NCBI GenBank assembly: GCA_032871835.1
Contig: CM065295.1
Location: forward strand, 43,956,360 to 44,020,359
DNA: 64,000 bases
Reading direction: 5' to 3'
Source of the DNA: Dipteronia dyeriana
Taxonomy: Eukaryota > Streptophyta > Magnoliopsida > Sapindales > Sapindaceae
Shown one piece after another: positions 11,122-22,415 of this stretch. Position numbers and translations under genes: made by a program. The stretch's first letter is position 1; each line of letters begins with the position of its first letter. The notes beneath the pieces were generated by a model. It saw only the letters and a program-made list of their open reading frames with translations, had not been told where the DNA came from and ran no database searches.

Positions 11122-13841
11122 TCAGGTTCCCTTAATGAAATGGGAGCCTATCCCCAGAAAGGCTACAATTATCAAACAAGGTGCCAACCCCCTTTTCCGG
11201 GTTGTAAAAAAAAAAACAAATTGTGAATAAATTACATCAGGTTTCTGCTTCTTCCTGGCTCCCTTTTGTTGCTCCCTTTTCTTGGTGAACTCGCACCCGA
11301 CTTCTCTTTTTGGTGGTAGATCCTTTTGAAAAGCCATCTCCGCTACCCCTACCACCGGAGGGTTCCCGATTGCTTACTGCTCAGCGGGGTCCTTCTCCAA
11401 AACTTTATTAACCACTGCCATAACCTTAGGGGGATGGCCGTATCGAGAAGGTTCGCCATGAATTCTACCCGGTCTTGTTCAACCTCTAGTCCTTCTTTAG
11501 GGTTTTCTTCTGGTCGATTGTGGACCCTTCACTAAGCTTCTGGTAAGTCCCCCTCGAGTTGAGTTTATCGAACCCCTCTGGAAGTTTCCCAGGGACCCGA
11601 GACTGGAAAGACTGAAAGAATAGGAGGATCCATCACAACTGCTTGCTTCCCAGCCCAGCCCCAGCCCCAGCCCCAGCCTCAGCCCTAGCCCCGTCACCTT
11701 CAGGATAGACATCTCTGCAGCTTTCGATATAATCTCCTCTCTTTCCAAGTTGGCAATAACTGATAGGTCAAAAGGGGAAGGAAGGACATCAGCAACCTGG
11801 TAGGGAAGCGTAGAAGTACCCTTCGCTGAAGGATACATCCACCTCGGCTTGATGCTTGGCAACCTGGGCATGCATATCTTCATTCTCGGTGTCCAGCTTC
11901 CTGGTTTCAGCTTTCCAGGAGTCTCTTCGCATGGCCCGCCCTCTGACTTGATAGTTTCCTTGTCAAAGGATCGTTTTATCCTCTCATGATAATAGTGAAG
12001 CTCACCTAGTTCATCCTCTATCTCCATTTGGTTGGAGGTCATCTCCTCTACAGGAGACCAAGCTTTCCCGAGAAGCTTTAGGACCCTTTCAATTTCGGCT
12101 TTAGCTTGGGCAGCCCATCACGAAGAAAGGATACCTGGTGACCCATCGCGACACTGAATTTAAAAGCCTGCAAAGTATGAAACAAAGGTTAGAGAGCGAT
12201 CAAAGCTCATAATCACAGAAAAGTATAAGGGAGGACAACTAACTCAGCTAGGAGGGAAGACCCTTTGGTAAGCAGGACCTCAACGTGCATCGATCCCATC
12301 TGGGAGAGACCATCTTCAGAGCAAGATTCAATAAACTGCTCCAAGACTTCATCTTGCCCCGCGAGCTCGGCTGGCGTTAGAAGCAGGTATGAGGAGCTTC
12401 AGAAACACCAGCCTCTAAGCCCGCCGAAGCTTGAAAAGTTAGAAGCATAGACAGAGGGGAAGAGGCTTCTAGCAAGGTAACTGAAAGAGCATCAGTGGTA
12501 GAAGAGATAGCTGGTAAAGGGGTAGAAATGGTTGGATCAGCAGCTTGGGAAGTAGAGCCTCCCTTGGTTAGCGCCTTGGAAGCCCATGATGTAAGAATGG
12601 CCATCCTAGACCTAGCTTGGGTAGGATATGGAGCAAGAAGAGGAGCAGGCAAAGCAGCAGCTGGAATGGTTGTCCCCTTTTTCTCCAAGGTTGCCAGGAA
12701 GACTCCCCGGGATGATCCGGTAGGAGAGGGAGGGATCAGAGCTTGTTGGGCTTCACAGGACGCTGGAGCAACAATAAAAACTGTTAAAAAAATGAAGGAT
12801 TTCATAAGCGGGCCAGTAACAGAATGGGGCATAATGACTTGGTATTACTTAAGAGGGGTAGCATCAGAGATCCACATGTATCGACTTACCTTACGGGGAT
12901 CGAAGGGATCAGCAGTTGGAAACTTCAAATTCAAATAGTTCATGGCAAGGATAGTCCTCAACACCGTTTCAGATTCGGCGGGCAAGGAGTCTTGATCTTA
13001 TGATGGTTTTTCATTGAAATCTGTGGGAACCGCGAACTCGTGCCCACCTATGAAGATCGAGCTTCCCTAATCACCGCTGGCTAATATCCACTTCTCTTTT
13101 TAGGCTGGGCCCTTCCGTGAGGCTTCGGGGATGATGAAGTTAAGCTTATTCTTGGCCTTGGCATAGAACTGACCTAGGGGGCCTCTAGCCAGGCTCCCAA
13201 TTTGAAAGAGGGAAGCCAACTCCTCTGCTCCGGACTTCTTGGTTGTCTTCCTTAGCTCATATTGTTCCCTCTACAGTACGAGGAAGCTAATTAGGTGCCT
13301 CCAGAAGCCGAACGCCAACTGGAGAGGAGTTAGTTGAAGAGCATTGAAGGTCTGCCACAGGGTAGAATAAATAGGAAGCCTGACCCCACTCTTGATGGCC
13401 GCCACATGAATTGGGAGGACGCTCTTGGGAGGGTTAAAGACGTCGTAAGCTCTGTAAGGGATTGTGATGCAGACTCTATCAGGAATACCATATTTGGATC
13501 TCATACGATAAATGGAGTTTGGATCAACAGTGGAAACAGGAATGAAGCTGAAGTCATAGGACAGAAGCTCCATCGGAAGAAGACCAGCGAACGTGACTTG
13601 ACCCCCCCAGCGGCGTTGTCCCTGCCTTATTTATCGGAGTCTTCATCGACTAAGTTCAGAGGGTTATCGAGTTGATTGGAGAATCAGAGACGATCGAGAC
13701 ATTCCTACCAGAACGATGACGCAGACGGACAGGGGAGGAGTCCTCGTCCCTTGAAATTTTTCGTACCCGCTTCCTGAGAACCAAGTTAGGGGCACCAACG
13801 CCCTCAACCATGGCTTCAATGTTGTCAGAGGAGTTCGACAT
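11122..13841 (-). pseudogene. Antisense extra gene (aORF) of element A
   Basis: A gene on the strand opposite pol, homologous to 23316-20723 and 31527-34119. The start at 13841 (MSNSSDNIEAMVEG) matches the ATG of the other copies. Residues in the 13573-13271 segment (YDVFNPPKSVLPIHVAAIK, SGVRLPIYSTL, LQLAFGFWRHLISFLVL) resemble the 'putative gypsy type transposon' domain (Pfam PF04195). A coiled-coil-like region (about 12042-11900) and an acidic then basic tail follow. Two introns are predicted from the other copies, at 12852-12781 and 12242-12168; here both donors begin TT instead of GT, so splicing should fail. Stops and frameshifts separate the blocks. The function of this protein family is not known. 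Confidence 0.75.
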
Positions 13842-13963
13842 TATCGGAGGAAGGGCCTGAACAAAGGAAAGAATGAAGAGCTTGTTAAAGGTAGTGAAAG
13901 AGAGGGGTTTTTGAAAGTTTAAAGTTTGAAAGAAAGTGTGAGGAAAGTGATGAGGAAACAAAT

Positions 13964-13971
13964 TTTAAATA
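13964..13971 (-). promoter_or_regulatory. TATA-like box of element A antisense gene
   Basis: TATTTAAA on the minus strand, about 123 bp upstream of the ATG at 13841. The equivalent boxes of B (23443-23449) and D (31404-31412) lie at nearly the same distance. Promoter use is inferred. Confidence 0.5.
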
Positions 13972-14096
13972 GAGCTGAGAAAGGCATTGACATCAGTGAA
14001 ATCTTCGAAAGGATTGCCTCGAATAACAGAGAGGCTGTAACTTAGTCGGATTATTTTGAAGAATGCAACGGTCTTATCCTACCATGTCTTGGATAT

Positions 14097-14101
14097 ACAT
14101 T
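14097..14101. repeat. Target site duplication of element C, left copy (ACATT)
   Basis: ACATT directly precedes the LTR edge TGTTAACGGG at 14102. The identical ACATT follows C's other edge at 28115-28119. Sequence on both sides belongs to element A, which confirms C as a single insertion. Confidence 0.9.
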
Positions 14102-15203
14102 TGTTAACGGGAAAGTCGCTCAGGATGAGAAATTTCTGATAACACCCTCGAGACCACTACTATGGCGGTGGTGGCAGGGGTCGGTACCTTTGATACCTAA
14201 CCTACTTAGATGGGAATGAAGATTTGTATTATAATGAAAAACGGGAGCTTTTATTATCGATCACTTTTATATACAGAATTCTCTCTCATACATTATCTGG
14301 GACGTAGGAGGGTGGTCGCTTTGTACTTGTTAAATAGTAAAAACAACGGCGGCGGTGTTCTGATTACAGAATTTAGGCCCTTCTCTCCTTTTTTTCTTAA
14401 CGTATACCTCTCCCCTTTTTTTGTATATATCTCTCCCTTTCTACCATGCTTGGCCTTACTTATATATGGTTCAAGTATGTTTTAATTTCACAAATATCCT
14501 GCCACGATCCTATGAATCTGTTCCCTTCTTATCGGGCGGGATTTGTCATTTGAATTTGACTTGTGACTGGATTCAATGATATCTTTGACGGTGATAAGTT
14601 TGTTTCCTTTTTAGAATCAAACTCTTGACTTACGCGTACGCGGATTTAATGTTGTTTGTTACTTAGATTTGATCCTGTGTGTACTCACGACACTTTCTTC
14701 TTGGAGGTCGCAGAATTAACTAGTTGTTATCTTATAGAGCGAGGTAGATCCATGCTTTGGCGCTATTCAGAGGAGCATGGGATAGACTCATGGGCATTTA
14801 CTAGAGGTAGTATAGACTAGGAGAGATTCTTCTTTTTATGCCCGATGGGAACAACGGGCTTCTGGAGAGGTTGGTGGGCTTTTATCTTAGCCTATGAATC
14901 AAACCTGGCTTTGGGAAGTGCCCTTGAGAGGTAAGAGCTTACTTTTGTTCGCGTCAGGCTTCACTTCGAGTGCTTCCTGAGTTTAGCGATCTTTTCTTGA
15001 TTTTACGGGGCGGTTTTAGAGCCTGATCTCGGGAGCCAAGGTTATTAGATAGGTGACCTCGAGAAGCCCGGACGCTCATGTTGGCGCTTAGGCTCGACCT
15101 GGTCGTGCCCAGTTTCATCCCTGAAAGCTTTGAAGCCCGACGAACCTTCCCTGCTCTTGTGGGGTAGCTTTATAGTCTGCCCAGGGTCTCATGAATGTCG
15201 ACT
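14102..15203 (-). repeat. 3' LTR of element C, truncated
   Basis: It starts TGTTAACGGGAAAGTC in plus coordinates, the inverted LTR end, and matches C's 5' LTR (26963-28060) through GGTCTCATGAATGTC. After about 15203 it switches to gag of element B. The last 60-100 bp of the LTR are missing. A minus-strand TATATAAG at 14459-14466 matches the TATA position of the other LTRs. Confidence 0.85.
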
Positions 15204-16250
15204 TTGGAAGCGTGGATTCCTTCACCAAGGTATCAACTGATTTCTGCTCACAATTCCAGCTAGTTAAGCCCTGACTGAATGACCCGATCCATCTATAATA
15301 CGTGATCCAGGAGAGAGGGGAAACCTTCCAGGCTTACGTCGAGCATTTCCATAAGGAAGTCATCTAGATAGGGGTCTTCACTGAGAAAGAAAACACTCGC
15401 CAACTTTAGAAGGAACCTGTGGATGGGAAATTTTTTCCGATCGTTAGCTAAAAGATATCCATAAAACTTACCAGGAAGCCTATGACCGGGCTCTGGAGCA
15501 GATTGAGGTCGACGAACAGCTCAAGGTCAAGATGAAGCATGATGACATAAGAGCCGTAAAGCGACAAAAAAAGGAAGCTCCCAGACCTGAGCAAGCTCAA
15601 AAAAGCCAGAACAAACCACCTAATAAATCAACATACGGCTTCCTCCTTCCTCAACCCAGGACGGAAAGGTATTCAGATAAACGAGCTCCTCTTCCAGCTT
15701 TACCACCTCCTATGACAGTGGCCCCTATAGCTCACGATGAGAGGGGGTATGACCATTACACTCCCTTAAATGCATCCCGAGAAACAGTCTACATTGTCAT
15801 TCGAAATAAGGGTTTGTTACAGAAACCTGCTCCCATTAAAGCCAGTCGATAAGAGAAATCGTTATAAATATTGCGACTTTCACGAGGACGTAGGGCACAA
15901 CACTTCAGAATGCTATAACCTGCAGAACAAGATTAAAGCTTTGATAAGAGGATGATGCTTGATAGAATTCATACAACAAGTCAGGGAGAACATTCAGACT
16001 GGAAGGGAGGTACAAGTTGAGATCCGAGAACATGCCGAGAAAAGGAAGAGGGAGCTGGCAGACCTGGTGCAACAGATTCAGGTTATACATACTATCAGTG
16101 AGGGACCCACTTTGACCAGCACCTCCAACAGCTCCAGGAAAAACCTTGCGAGGAAGGTCCCTCGTACTGATGAGGGGCAAGATATCTTTAAGGTCGACCA
16201 GAGACCGACTAATCCCTCCCAGCTGTCACAGATCATCTTCTCCGAAGAAA
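15204..16250 (+). pseudogene. gag: Element B gag, 5'-truncated
   Basis: The sequence starts in the middle of the retrotransposon gag domain: GSVDSFTKVSTDFCSQFQ, where C has the intact run KLPAGSVDSFMKLSTDF. YVIQERGETFQAYVEHFHKE follows, then frameshifts. A basic, proline-rich linker (15532-15852; KSQNKPPNKSTYGFLLP) precedes the zinc knuckle CDFHEDVGHNTSEC near 15870-15915. EVQVEIREHAEKRKREL then leads to the protease region. A stop lies at about 15953. Confidence 0.85.
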
Positions 16251-16695
16251 ATGTCTATAACACCGTGCAGCCTCATGATGACCCCATGGTCATCATGGTA
16301 CAAATTTCCAACTTCATGTCCTGTTCAAAGATACCTTGGAGAAGCTAAACTTGAAGCAATGGTGCTACAATAGTTCCTCTACACCATTATATGGGTTCAC
16401 TAGGGATTCCATCACACCCGTAGGATCAAAAATCCTACCAGTGATCATTGGAGCCGCACCTCTCCAGCAAAACATCATGACCGACTTCGTGGTGGTGGAT
16501 ACCCCACCGGCCAATAATGTAATATTAGAGAGGCCATTTCTATCATCCTTGAAAGAGGTCATTTTTATTTACCACAATGTCCTGAAGTTACCGGTAGGAG
16601 ACAAGGTGGGGAGAGTTCGGGGTGATCAGCAAGCAGCTAGGAAATGCTACGCAGTGTCAGCCAACCCAGCAGCTCTAGCTAAACAACTCACCTAA
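16251..16695 (+). pseudogene. Element B protease, active site deleted
   Basis: Upstream sequence matches C (VYNTVQPHDDPMVIMVQISNF). At about 16316 roughly 40 bp are missing relative to C, exactly the piece encoding the DSG active site; GTCCTGTTCAAAGATACC follows directly and the frame shifts. The C-terminal half is intact as a frame from 16336 to 16695, with FVVVDTPPANNVILERPFL. The protease cannot be active. Confidence 0.85.
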
Positions 16696-17039
16696 GTGAC
16701 GACAATCCAAGGTAGGATAAATCCTACACTAAACTTAGAAGACATGGGTCCCACCGATTGCCCGGAAGAAGAACTCATGGTGTCGGACATGGAAGAACAA
16801 AGAAGGGAATAGGCCAGCGGCCATCCGATGTATGAGTTAGAATAGATTCTTGTCCGAATAAGTGATCCCTCGAAGGTTGTCAAGATCGGAGCTACCCTTG
16901 AGCCAGAAATGAAAGAAGGTTTGATTAGACTCCTCACAGAGTTCAACGACATATTTGCTTGGAGTCATGCTGAGATACAGGGAACACAATGACACTAGCT
17001 GCACATCGACTGACGGTGGATCCGACCTTCAAGGCCATC

Positions 17040-17630
17040 AAACAGAAAAGACGCCACTTCAACACTGAAAGAAATATGGCGGTTCAAGAAGAGGTGGATA
17101 AACTAACCTAGACTGGCTTCATCCGAGAAGTACGTTACCCCGAATGGATTGCCAACGTGGTCATGGTCACGAAGGCAAATGAGAAGTGGCGCATGTGTGT
17201 AGACTACACCGATCTTAACCAGGCATGCCCGAAGGACAACTTTCCTCTGCCAAAAATTGATCAGCTAGTCAATTCCACATCCGGAAACAAGCTACTGAGC
17301 TTTATGGACTCGTTTTCCAGCAACAATCAGATCATGATGCATCCCGTGGACTAAGAAAAGACCAGTTTTATCACCGCGCAAGGCCTATACTTTTACAAGG
17401 TGATGCCTTTCTGGCTCAAGAACGTTGGAGCTACTTACCAGCGGTTAGTCAATCGGTTGTTCAAGCCCGAAATAGGAAGGTCGATGGAGGTGTACATCGA
17501 TGACATGATCACCAAATCATCAACCTCAGGAGGCAACATGAAGTGGGATCAGGAAAGCGAACAAGCTTTGAAAAGATACCTAACAATCCCTTCACTGCTG
17601 GTCAAGCCAAATCCTGGAGAATTGCTCTAA
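17040..17630 (+). pseudogene. Element B reverse transcriptase, internally deleted
   Basis: Recognisable blocks are FIREVRYPEWIANVVMV, WRMCVDYTDLNQACPKD, LSFMDSFSSNNQIMMHP and GATYQRLVNRLFKPEIG. The catalytic box is EVYIDDMITKSS at about 17490-17525, intact where A has YVED. Directly after KSST the sequence jumps to NMKWDQESEQALKRYL; A has about 90 further codons here (7640-7930), so the thumb region is deleted. A stop lies at about 17353. Confidence 0.88.
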
Positions 17631-18254
17631 ATATACTTGGCCATTTAAGAAACCGTTGTGAGCGAGGCCTTGGTCAAGGAATACGGGGATAGGATCCAGT
17701 GACCTATCAACTATGTGAGTCATGCTCTAACCAAGCCCGAGAAGAACTACACTCTATTGGAGAAGCTCGCCTACGCCTTGGTGACCTCGGCAAGGAAACT
17801 TCATCCTTACTTCCATGCTCATTCAATAGCAGTGGTGACAGACCAACCCCTCTGTCAATTCTTACAAAGGCTGGATATTTCTGGAAGGCTGGTTCTGTGT
17901 GCCCTAGAGCTTACCCAGTTTGATTTAAAATATAAGCCAAATCCAGAGTGTTACCATTGTTTCCGGCTTGAATTTAAAGCCACAAACAATGAGGTAGAGT
18001 ACGAAGCCCTGCTAGCTGGAATAAAGGCAGCCATAGAACTCGGGGTTGATTACCTGAATATCAAGAGAGACTCTTCACTCATGGTCAACCAAGTTTCTGG
18101 TGAATATCAGGCAAAGGGGGATAATATGGTCGCATACCTTAAATTGGTTCAGCAAATCAAAAGCAGATTTAAGGGATTCAGAATCGAGCAGATACCTCGA
18201 CACCTAAATCATCGGGCTGACGTACTTGCCAAGATAGCTGCATATGGTGGCTAG
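17631..18254 (+). pseudogene. Element B RNase H
   Basis: A 179-codon frame (17715-18254) starts in the tether (ALTKPEKNYTLLEKLAYAL, VVTDQPLCQFLQRLDISGRL). It jumps at about 17945 into RNase H: LEFKATNNEVEYEALLAG, IKRDSSLMVNQVSGEYQAKG and IPRHLNHRADVLAKIA. Glu in NNEVEYEAL and Asp in KRDSSL are the second and third catalytic acids. The N-terminal part with the first Asp is missing, as in A. Confidence 0.88.
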
Positions 18255-18302
18255 ACCTTACCTTACAAAATCCCTCTTCAAATAATCCCTCTACCTAGCA
18301 TT

Positions 18303-19555
18303 ATGACTGGTAAGGAAGCTTATACCTTGGACCGACAGCCGTGCTGGATGGATCCAATAGTAGAGTATCTACAGGATGGGAAACTCCTCAGAGAGCCCGA
18401 CCAAGCTAGGAGGGTTAGAAGGCTCTCGGTCCGGTATTGTATGGTGGATGGACATTTATATCGAAGGGGAAAATCCCTTCCTCTGCTACGATGTCTACAC
18501 CCTGAAGACGTCAAGTGAGCTTTGACAGAGGTTCATTCCGGGGAATTCGGGAACCATATTGGTAGAGAGGCCTTGGCATATCAAGTTCTCCGCATAGAGT
18601 ATTATTGGCCGACCATCCATCAAGATGCTAAGAACTTGGTACAAACCTGCAAGGCATGCCAGAATGCTGCAAACTTGAGTCACCTCCCTCTGGAGCGATT
18701 GTCGTCCCTTAGCTCACCGTACCCCTTTGCTATATGAGGAGTCGATTTGATTGGACCACTTTCTACAGCTCCGAGACAGGCCAAGCATGCTGTCGTAGCA
18801 ATTGACTACTTCACAAGGTGGGTTAAAGCTGGACCACTCTTCCAGATATCAGAAGAGAACAAAAAAAGGTTCATCAAGATCAATGTAGTTTGCAGGTTCG
18901 GAACCCCTCTTGCCATCATAATCGATCTCAAAAAACAGTTTGATAATGGCCGATTCAGAGATTTTTATGAAGGTTTGGGAATCGACCTTCTGTTTGCTTC
19001 AGTAGCCCACCTCAGACCAATGGTTTGGTGGAATCCACGAACAAAACAATCAAGAAGTTGTTGAAGAAAAAACTACAGCAAAAGAAAGGTTGATGGGTAG
19101 AGGAGCTTCCCGAGGTTCTTTGGGCTTACCGCACTACAAGGAGAACAGCTACCGGGGAAACACCCTACTCGTTGGCCTTCGGGGTTGAAACAGTCCTACC
19201 CATAGAGAACAAGTTGACCTCTTTTAGAGTCCAACGATTTGAACCGGAGAGCAATGAAAGCAAGCTCTAAGCTAGCTTGGACCTCCTAGAGGAGAAGCAT
19301 GATCGAATAGCTGAGAAGGTAGCGATCTACCAAAGCAGGATTGCCAGGTACTTCAACAGAAGGGTTAAAGCCCGAAGCTTTAAAGAAGGGGATCTAGTCC
19401 TAAGGAAAGTAAAGTTAAACACCAGGAAGAGGTCAGATGAAATTCTAAGGCCCAATTGGGAAGGACCATAGGGGCGTAAAAGCTCGAAGATATGAATGGC
19501 CGACTCATCGACCATACTTGGAACGCAGATCACCTAAGGAAATTTTACCCTTGAA
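18303..19555 (+). pseudogene. Element B integrase
   Basis: The HHCC zinc-binding domain is well kept: EVHSGEFGNHIGREALAYQ and LVQTCKACQNAAN (18522-18680). The core has GVDLIGPLSTAP, FTRWVKAGPLFQI, AIIIDLKKQFDNGRF and, after a frameshift at about 19010, NGLVESTNKTIKKLLKK. The C-terminal part gives KVAIYQSRIARYFNRRVKA, EGDLVLRKVKLNTRKR and ILRPNWEGP, then an apparent small deletion near 19470 before the final HLRKFYP-like end. Confidence 0.88.
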
Positions 19556-19633
19556 TAGGGGACTCAGGAACAGGCGACCTCCGACTAGCTTCTTTTATTT
19601 TTTTCGACAATAATATACTACACCCTCTATATC

Positions 19634-19639
19634 AATAAA
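19634..19639 (+). terminator. Candidate poly(A) signal after element B pol
   Basis: AATAAA lies about 80 bp past the integrase end in the context ATCAATAAAG, equal to 10118-10123 in A. Confidence 0.5.
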
Positions 19640-19761
19640 GCCTGTTTTTCTTGTTTACTCCTTCTTCAACTATGTCCTACAATGATTTGGGTCTACATGG
19701 AAAGTTCGACATTATCGCCTCAGGACCAGGGGTAAGCCAAGGAAGCCCTCATGCCATTCTT

Positions 19762-20290
19762 GATGCCACGGCTGGCCACTACCCCCCGCCAAGAAAGGTC
19801 TGAGTGTAAGAGCATAGTTTCCATCCAAATCTCGAGACCAGGAAATAGCTAGATAGCACTCCTGATGCCTTAGTCGGGCTACCACCCCTAAGAAGGATCT
19901 GAGTGTAAGAGCATAGTTTCCATCTAGATCTCGAGACCAGGAAATAGCCAGATAACCCTTATGATGCTTTGGTAGGGCTACCACCCCCCAAGAAGGATCG
20001 GAGTGTAAGAGCATAGTTGCCATCTTGATCTCGAGACCAGGAAATAGCTAGATAGCCCTCATGATGCCTTGGTCGGGCTACCACCCCCAAGAAGGATCTG
20101 AGTGTAAGAGCATAGTTGCCATTTAGATCTCGAGACCAGGAAATAGCTAGATAGCCCTCCTGATGCCTTGGTCGGGCTACCACCCCCAAGAAGGATCTGA
20201 GTATAAGAGCATAGTTGCCATCTAGATCTCGAGACCAGGAAATAGCTAGATAGCCCTCATGTTGCCATGGTCGGGCTACCACTTCCCCCA
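19762..20290 (+). repeat. Tandem 99-bp repeats of element B
   Basis: Unit starts are at 19762, 19864, 19963, 20063, 20162 and 20261 (the last one partial), so unit length is 98-102 bp. Sequence is homologous to the array of A (10248-10770), with CTCGAGACCAGGAAATAGCT in each unit. Units within B look more alike than units compared across elements. Confidence 0.9.
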
Positions 20291-20686
20291 AGAAGAAATC
20301 GAGCATGAAAGCGCGGAAGCTCTCCTAATCCCGAGCCTAAGAAGAGGCTAAACAGTTCTTTACTTAATGTTCTACTCGGGATACAACCCTCCAAAGGGCT
20401 CGAGGATGGAGGGCTCGATTTACTTAAGCTCTAAATGTTCTGGTTATTGTTGTTCACTATTTTTTCCTTGATACGTAGTCACTCACTATAACATGCCTAC
20501 AATCCAACAAGGGGACTATCGACTAAGGAAATTGATCTGTGAAACTCGGTGGTTAGGAAGCCCGACGCTAAACAGTTTCCTTTTCCTGTTGTTCCCTCAA
20601 AATAGTTTGTTTCGCTACAAATGCTAGATCTAGAGGGAGATCAAGTACATACAAGTCGGAAAGAGAGGTAGATCCAAAATTGAAAC

Positions 20687-20692
20687 TTTATT
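20687..20692 (-). terminator. Candidate poly(A) signal of the antisense gene in B
   Basis: AATAAA on the minus strand, about 31 bp past the last antisense stop at 20723. It faces the plus-strand AATAAA at 19634 across the repeat array. Not conserved in A. Confidence 0.35.
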
Positions 20693-21740
20693 ATTAAATG
20701 GGGAGCCTATTCCCCAACTAGGCTACAGAAAATAGGGAGCCCAATCCCTGATTTCGGGATACAAAAAAAGAGTAAAAAGACTAAAATCAAACACAGTTGA
20801 AGATGGGATGCCTACCGCATTTTTCGGGCATTCAAAATGGAATACATATGAGAGAACGCAAGCTTCTTCTTCTTCCTGAGGACCTCCCACTTCCTCTTCT
20901 ACAGAGTAGACCTCGCCCCCTATTCCCCTCTTTGGTAGTAACTCATTCTGATTAGTTGCATCTATCGCTTCCACCTCCTCCTGGGGATCCACCTCGGCTG
21001 CTCTGGGGTCAACAGGATCATCCTCCATGATTTTTTTGATCACCGTCATAACTTCAGACGGTATGGTTGCAATAAGAAGGCTGGCCACTGACTCAGGCAT
21101 GTTTCTGCCCTCTGTTGACTCCATTCCTGAGAGCACTATGGGGGGGGGTCTCGAGCTTCAGCAAGACCTCGTTCTAGCTCCTCGGTTTGAACCCCCTTCG
21201 AACATTCACCAGGACCAGATGTTGGCAAGGCTGGAACAGAAAAAGGCAGATCTAGCACCTCAAACCGCTTCCCAACTCCCTCCCAGAAGGACCAGCTTTA
21301 TCATTTTCGGGGTGAGACATCTCCACAGGCTGAGACATGACCTCTTCTCTATCCCAGCTGGCAATGAAGGAGAGGTCAAATGGGGGAGAAAGGGCCTCTG
21401 CAACCTGATAGGAGGCATAGAAGTACCCCTCGTTAAAAGAGGCTTCCACCTCGGCCTGGAGCTAGGTAATTTGAGCCTGCAAATTCTGATTCTCCACATC
21501 CAGAGCCTTCACCTCTCCCTTCAAGTCATCCCGCTGGCTAGCCCGCTTCAACCTCTCATGGTCACACTGAAGCTCAGCTAGCTGTGTTTCCATTTCCTGT
21601 TGGCTGGAGGTCATCTCTTGGACCAGGGTTTAAGCCCGCGTAAGTAACCCCATGGCTCGCTCAGCTTCAACCTCAGCCTTGGCTGCCCAATTATGGAATA
21701 AGGCTACCTTATGCCCTATGGCCACCTGAAACATAAAAGC

Positions 21741-21810
21741 CTACAAAGGAAAATCATGTTAGAAAATTACAAATCAAGCAGCTGAATAAAAAAGTAAAAG
21801 CGACGATTAC
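21741..21810 (-). other. Predicted intron 2 of the element B antisense gene
   Basis: Donor AAG|GTAATC at 21810 and acceptor TTTGTAG|GCTTTT at 21741. The acceptor block is conserved in A (12168) and D (33206). The donors of A and D read TTAGT, so only B has a canonical pair. Confidence 0.55.
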
Positions 21811-22339
21811 CTTGGCTAGAAGAATAGACCCTTTGGTAATCATGATGTCCATGGGCATAGCGGTCATCCTAGAAATCCCGCCACCGGGACAGGATGCAAC
21901 AAATTGCTTTAAGACCTTGTCCTAACCCGCCGAGCTCGATTGCTGGTGACGGAGAGAAGGGGCGACCTCAGGAATATCGGTATCGGGCTCCCTAGGAACC
22001 TCGACTACCAGGGATACAACCGGATCTGCAGAGGAAGATAATGTGACTCGGGGAGCATCAATTCAAGCAAATACTACTGGAGAGGGAGCATGAGCGGACT
22101 TATTGGCTACTTTGGAGGCAGACCCTCCTCGGCTTAGAGCCTTTGCCGCCCGAGGTGCAAGAAGTGCCATCTTGGACTTCACTTGGGAAGGTGAGAGGGA
22201 AGGAATGAGCGGAGCAGCTGCCTTAGTGGTTGACCCCCCTTCTTCGGAACAGCCGAGAGAGCTCCCAGGGACGGTCTAGAAGGAGAATGAGGGATCCCAG
22301 CTTGCCAAGCTTCGAGAGAATCTGGAGCAACAACAAACA

Positions 22340-22415
22340 CTGTTAAGAAAGGGGTCAAGATCATTAGAACTGAACCATCCAACAATTTAAAGACAGGATA
22401 GAGCAAGATACTTAC
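22340..22415 (-). other. Predicted intron 1 of the element B antisense gene
   Basis: Donor CTC|GTAAGTATC at 22415 and acceptor TTCTTAACAG|TGTTTG at 22340. Element D has GTAAGT and TTTTTTAACAG at the same place (32521-32593). Coding similarity resumes on both sides. Confidence 0.7.

Noticed and set aside
12495..12938. A 147-codon plus-strand frame in element A
   Set aside because: It is the complement of the antisense gene's second exon region, which has homologues in B and D; the plus frame is not conserved.
21027..21581. A 184-codon plus-strand frame in element B
   Set aside because: It lies opposite exon 3 of the antisense gene and is not open in A or D.
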